Assembly: GCA_029378245.1 (NCBI GenBank)
Contig: JARKIF010000075.1
Span: 1-64,000, forward strand
Direction of reading: 5' to 3'
DNA: 64,000 bases
DNA from: Roridomyces roridus
Lineage: Eukaryota; Basidiomycota; Agaricomycetes; Agaricales; Mycenaceae
Shown: one piece after another, positions 60,496 to 64,000 of the stretch
Layout: every line of letters begins with the position of its first letter
Position numbering within the stretch: the stretch's first letter is position 1
The notes under the pieces: model-generated
What the model was told of the DNA's origin: nothing
The model's input: the letters and a program-made list of their open reading frames with translations, nothing else
Databases searched by the model: none
Program-made: the position numbers and the translations under genes

Positions 60496-61413
60496 CACAG
60501 CAGCAGTTCAACAATAAAAGGCCCGTTTTAGTTAGCCGCCCTTCTTAAAGCTTGGGGGACAAATAAAGCCGGGCCGAAACGGAGTTTGATATATTTGGTT
60601 TAGGTCAGATCGAAATCAGAGCCGAAATTGTGCCTTTCAAATCTCGAATAAATGTGGTTCAAACTGGTCATATGAGAATGCCATTCTGAGCACCTCATAG
60701 CAATTGTAATACATTGTACAAAGTCAGCCTTCAAGACGGCACGCAAACCACAAGTAATCTGTTCATCAATCTCCATTATCAAAGTCCGGCAATCACATTC
60801 CATAGGGAAGCCACTTTTACGCAACAAATGTCATCTGATTTCACGGCTGCCAAAATCTCCGTTGAAATTTTACATTTAAAACAGAATGAAACCTATGTGC
60901 CGATGATCTCCGAGTGATCCGCGGATGATCCGGAGATGATCTGCACCAGAGGTGGCCCGCTGCAGAAGATCATCCCCGGATTATCGTCAGATGACTCGGA
61001 GATCATCGGCCAATCAATTTCACTGGGTTCGAAATCTCAGGTTTCAACGGAGATTTTGGCGGCCTCGAAACCCAGTTACATACCTTTCGTAAAATTGGCG
61101 CCCATATCGGATGTGATTTCCGGACTGTGAGGTTGCGGATTGATAGACAGATTATTTGTCGTTTCCGCATTGATTTGGAGACCGTTTTTGTACAATGTAT
61201 TCCAATAGCTTTCCATTGCTCAGAATGGCATCCCCATACTACGGGTTTGAAACTCATTTATTTGGAATGTGAAAGGCCGAACTTCGGCTCTGATCTGGAG
61301 CTGAGCTAAACCAAATGTATCAAATTGAGTTTTGGCCCGGCCGTATCTGTTCATCAAACTTTCGGAAGGGCGGCTAACTAAAACGGGCTTTTTATTCCTG
61401 AACTGCCGCTGTG
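60496..61413. mobile_element. 918-bp CACTA-like non-autonomous element
   Basis: The ends CACAGCAGCAGTTC and GAACTGCCGCTGTG are flanked by a 3-bp duplication AGG (60493-60495 and 61414-61416). The left arm gives the empty site. About 45 bp of TIR reach CCCGTTTTAGTTAGCCGCCC. Inside, a second mirrored stretch (AAATC..AGAGCCGAAATTGTGCC near 60615 against 61280) makes most of the element fold back. The centre has repeats of GATGATC and CGGAGAT. No transposase. Confidence 0.8.
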
Positions 61414-61658
61414 AGGCCAACTCTGCATGCGTTGAAATTTGCTGCCGACGGACAGTTGCTATCTAAAGCAAGTGAGCCTGTGGGACCCTGTGAGTGAGTG
61501 AGAAGAGGTGAGAAGAAACGTCCGTACATGGGGCGGCTAGCGGCAGAATGAGCGGGGTAGCATTCGATGGTTCGTTCCTAAGCTCCTTCTGGGCGAGGAT
61601 TCCCTGAGCACGCCACAGAGCTCACCGTATTTGGTATCTAGCACGCCGCTGTCAACAG

Positions 61659-61665
61659 TATAAAG
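61659..61665 (+). promoter_or_regulatory. TATA box of right WrbA-like gene
   Basis: TATAAAG 51 bp before the ATG at 61716, identical to the left copy. Confidence 0.6.
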
Positions 61666-61715
61666 GTTCTGTCTGCATTCACTGCGTCAACAACAACACT
61701 TGCCCTCAGCCCACC

Positions 61716-62476
61716 ATGTCCTCACCGAAGATCGCCATCATCACTTACTCCATGTAAGATTTTCTTGCTGGTATCGAGAACGACGTGCTCACCATCGTCA
61801 GGTATGGCCACATTACGAAGAGTGCGTCCAAGCCAGCGCGTTTGTCACAGCCCTTACTGATAGCCTGCAGTGTCCGAGGCCGTCAAGAAGGGGATCGAAG
61901 AGGCAGGAGGCTCTGTCACCGTCTATCAGTGCGCCCCTCCATAACAGAAGAAGTCGAATCCACACTCACCATTAGCCTAGAATCCCCGAAACCCTCTCCG
62001 AAGAGGTCTTGACCAAGATGTATGCCGCCCCCAAGCCCGATCTCCCCATCATGACCCCCGAGATACTCGCCACCTACGATGCGTTCCTCCTCGGCATCCC
62101 AACGCGCTACGGCAACTTCCCCGCGCAGTGGAAAGCCTTCTGGGACTCGACGGGTAAACTGTGGACGGCGGGAGCGTTGGCGGGCAAGTATGCTGGTGTG
62201 TTCGTCAGCAGCGCTGGACACGGTGGCGGACAGGAGAGCACCGTTATTGCGGCCCTCAGCACTCTCGCCCATCATGGCGTGGCTTTTGTGCCGTTTGGAT
62301 ACTCGCATGCGTTCCCCCAGCTGTCGAACGTGACCGAGGTGCATGGTGGATCGCCCTGGGGCGCTGGGACGTTTGCGGGGCCGGATGGATCGAGGCAGCC
62401 GTCGGAGCTCGAGTTGGAGATTGCTGCCATTCAGGGCAAGGCTTTCTATGGCGTTGTTAGCAAGGTCGCGTTTTGA
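61716..62476 (+). CDS. WrbA-like NAD(P)H:quinone oxidoreductase, right copy
   Basis: Exons 61716-61753, 61802-61821, 61871-61928 and 61981-62476 give 203 residues. The last-exon protein is identical to that of the left copy at 13072-13832, with the same promoter box, introns and 3' region, so the pair is recent or kept alike by gene conversion. Catalytic features are as in the left copy: SMYGHITK phosphate loop, [13 protein letters not shown] and the GHGGGQES loop near the flavin. It converges on the GST gene, whose stop lies 172 bp downstream on the other strand. Confidence 0.93.
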
Positions 62477-62647
62477 GGCATCGTGTATGAGTAGTAGATG
62501 GAAGCAGAAGAGAGAAATTTTGATGCACGTGCTCAGATTTCGCGACAGATCATACCAAGCACAGACAAGCAACTTGGCCTCAGAATAAATATTGGCAGAC
62601 GCCGACATTCCAGAGTGGACAATTATAATAAGTCTTCTTCTGCCGAA

Positions 62648-63464
62648 TCAAATGCCCGTGCTTTGCACACCCTCCGCCTGAAGTTTGACCCACGTCGGCC
62701 TCGTGGTCAACTCCTCCCACCATCTTGTGAACAATGAGCCTTCTTAGATTCAAACCCAAAGACAGCTCACCTCGCAACATTCGGGCCCACAGTTTTTACC
62801 ACGTCGATTCCGTTGGCGACCAAGAGGGGCATAAACATCAAATGGAAGATATCTGCGAGGGTGAATTCCTGCGTTGAAGTGAACAACCACACAGGACGGA
62901 AAGAATGGGCGGCTGTACATCACCGGAGACGTATCTCTGTTGACCCAGAATCAAATCGTACACTTTGAGCGTTTCTGTCAAATCCTCCATGTACTTCGAC
63001 AGCACCTCTTCATCTACGGCTTCCCCGCGCATTCTGGTATTTTTCAGAAAACTTGGTGGAGCTCAACTCGACACTCACGTTTTGCCGACTTTCTCCACCA
63101 ACACTTTCATCACGTCGGGATGCCAGTTGGCAAATTCAACCGACGCCGCCTGTTCAAAGCGCGCTTTCTTCTCGAGGTTGGTCGGGATGAGGATAGGACC
63201 CCGGTCGGGATATTTCTCAGCCAGATAACGGCAGATGGCACGACTTTCGTAAAGGATGAACCCATTGTCGTCCTGAGGTGGTTGCACCGTAATTAGGAGG
63301 TGACTAACAAATGTGGGTGAGGACGCACGATGTATGGAACCTGCCCAAATGGATGCTTTGCGATGTATTCAGGCGTCTTGTGCTCCCCGGCCTCCATACT
63401 GACTGGAACGAGCTCGAAAGGAATTTGTTTCTCCGCGAGTACCATTGTGACCGTCACGTAGTGA
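62648..63464 (-). pseudogene. Glutathione S-transferase, 5' truncated
   Basis: Readable exons are VTVTMVLAEKQIPFELVPVS, EAGEHKTPEYIAKHPFGQVP, then DDNGFILYESRAICRYLAEK (the glutathione-binding E-S-R region) with YPDRGPILIPTNLEKKARF, the helical domain EFANWHPDVMKVLVEKVGKT, MRGEAVDEEVLSKYMEDL and EFTLADIFHLMFMPLLVANG, ending WWEELTTRPTWVKLQAEG. The first beta strand with the catalytic Ser/Tyr region, normally some 15 residues earlier, is replaced by GTTCG-rich repeat DNA at about 63464. Translation from the ATG at 63445 is possible but would lack the active-site N-terminus. It is the longer of the two GST copies. Confidence 0.8.
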
Positions 63465-64000
63465 TGGGTCGGTCCGGTTCGGTTCGCGTTCGGGGCCCTT
63501 TTTGCCGAACGCCGAACGCGAACGCCACGTTCGGTTCAGCGAACTCCCGAACCTTGAACCTGAACGCGCGTTCACGTTCAGTTCGGCGTTCGAACGCGTT
63601 CGAACCCCCGATTTTCCCGGTGATAATCTAAGCGGAATTTACGATACGGTGACCTTCCAATGTAGTTGGGACAGCACTCAATTATACAGATTATGCACCC
63701 AGTGCAATTTTACCTGCGCAAAGCTCTACAACCCTAATCGCGCCGCTTTGATGTGCCATCAACACTGATCAGACCTCCCGTGCCAACCCACCACAGTCTC
63801 AGACCTGGGTGCTGTTGGATCAAAGGTGACTGTGTCAATGTTTCTATTAGTTTGACGAGTCTCAAGCTGGTAATCACCTCGGAATTGCGGTCAAAGTGAC
63901 CACAATGGCGGCTTTCGGTTCAACTTCGTGTTCGCGTTCAAACGCGCTCACTCCCACCCGAACGCTGAACCGAACTTTGCGTTCACGTTCGGCAATTTGT
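63465..64000. repeat. GTTCG/CGAAC-rich palindromic repeat
   Basis: Two blocks (63470-63610 and 63915 to the window edge) are packed with GTTCGGTTC, GAACGCGAACG and CGTTCACGTTC, in both orientations, around a ~300 bp ordinary spacer. It looks like a fold-back element whose right end lies beyond the window. Its left end coincides with the break in the GST gene. Confidence 0.65.

Larger units (their letters stand above)
60286..63180 (-). repeat. Right arm of the 46-kb-spaced inverted duplication
   Basis: Reverse complement of 11893-14307. It lacks the left arm's 438 bp insertion and carries its own 918 bp element instead. It also has ~38 bp near 61590 that are absent from the left. The GST gene extends beyond the shared part. 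Confidence 0.9.

Noticed and set aside
1..64000. CRISPR arrays, rRNA genes, riboswitches, bacterial promoters
   Set aside because: No spaced direct repeats, rRNA cores or prokaryotic gene layout; the DNA is fungal nuclear.

Overview
The window reads as nuclear DNA of a mushroom-forming basidiomycete (Agaricomycetes). Genes are split by many 45-70 nt GT-AG introns, with two GC-AG exceptions. Predicted proteins fall into families typical of that group: an OPT oligopeptide transporter, Zn2Cys6 regulators (one with a PKRRGPDKRPG-type linker), a DUF6533 seven-helix protein, an NmrA-like reductase, WrbA-like quinone reductases, small secreted proteins and pogo/Gypsy/fold-back transposons. No bacterial operons, rRNA or CRISPR arrays are present.

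Layout. 0-8.9 kb is a transposon graveyard: a Ty3/Gypsy gag-pol on the minus strand is interrupted by a fold-back element with ~1.28 kb arms, and its gag is cut by a second, related element carrying tRNA-like sequences. 8.9-11.9 kb shows no convincing gene. 11.9-14.3 kb holds a GST remnant and a WrbA-like gene, and the same block returns inverted at 60.3-63.2 kb, so ~46 kb is bracketed by inverted repeats. 15-24.4 kb carries the NmrA-like reductase, a one-pass membrane protein and the OPT transporter. 24.6-28.9 kb holds nested CACTA-like miniature elements and a complete pogo/Tigger transposon with TA duplication. 28.9-38.5 kb has three minus-strand genes: a secreted/one-pass protein with serine-rich repeats, a seven-helix protein and a Zn2Cys6 regulator. 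41-43 kb has a decayed acetyltransferase and a secreted protein. 44.2 kb has an intron-containing tRNA-Val.

46.2-48.05 kb encodes a 512-residue DUF3435-type tyrosine recombinase with the R...R..H..Y residues in place and a C-terminal zinc-finger-like tail. It lies against a fold-back repeat that ends at its stop codon. 49.6-52.7 kb has a DUF6533 protein and an arrestin-like protein. 54-59 kb has a small hypothetical protein, a regulator whose Zn2Cys6 cluster is unusually near the C-terminus, and a small secreted protein. The window closes with the right inverted arm (itself hit by a CACTA-like element) and a GTTCG-rich repeat that truncates the right GST.

The two most noteworthy features are the recombinase gene and the long inverted duplication, whose arms change identity sharply inside the GST gene. 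I could not find ends that would tie the recombinase to a defined large mobile element, so that link stays a hypothesis. Exon coordinates were worked out by hand from splice signals and reading frames, and may be off by a base or two.
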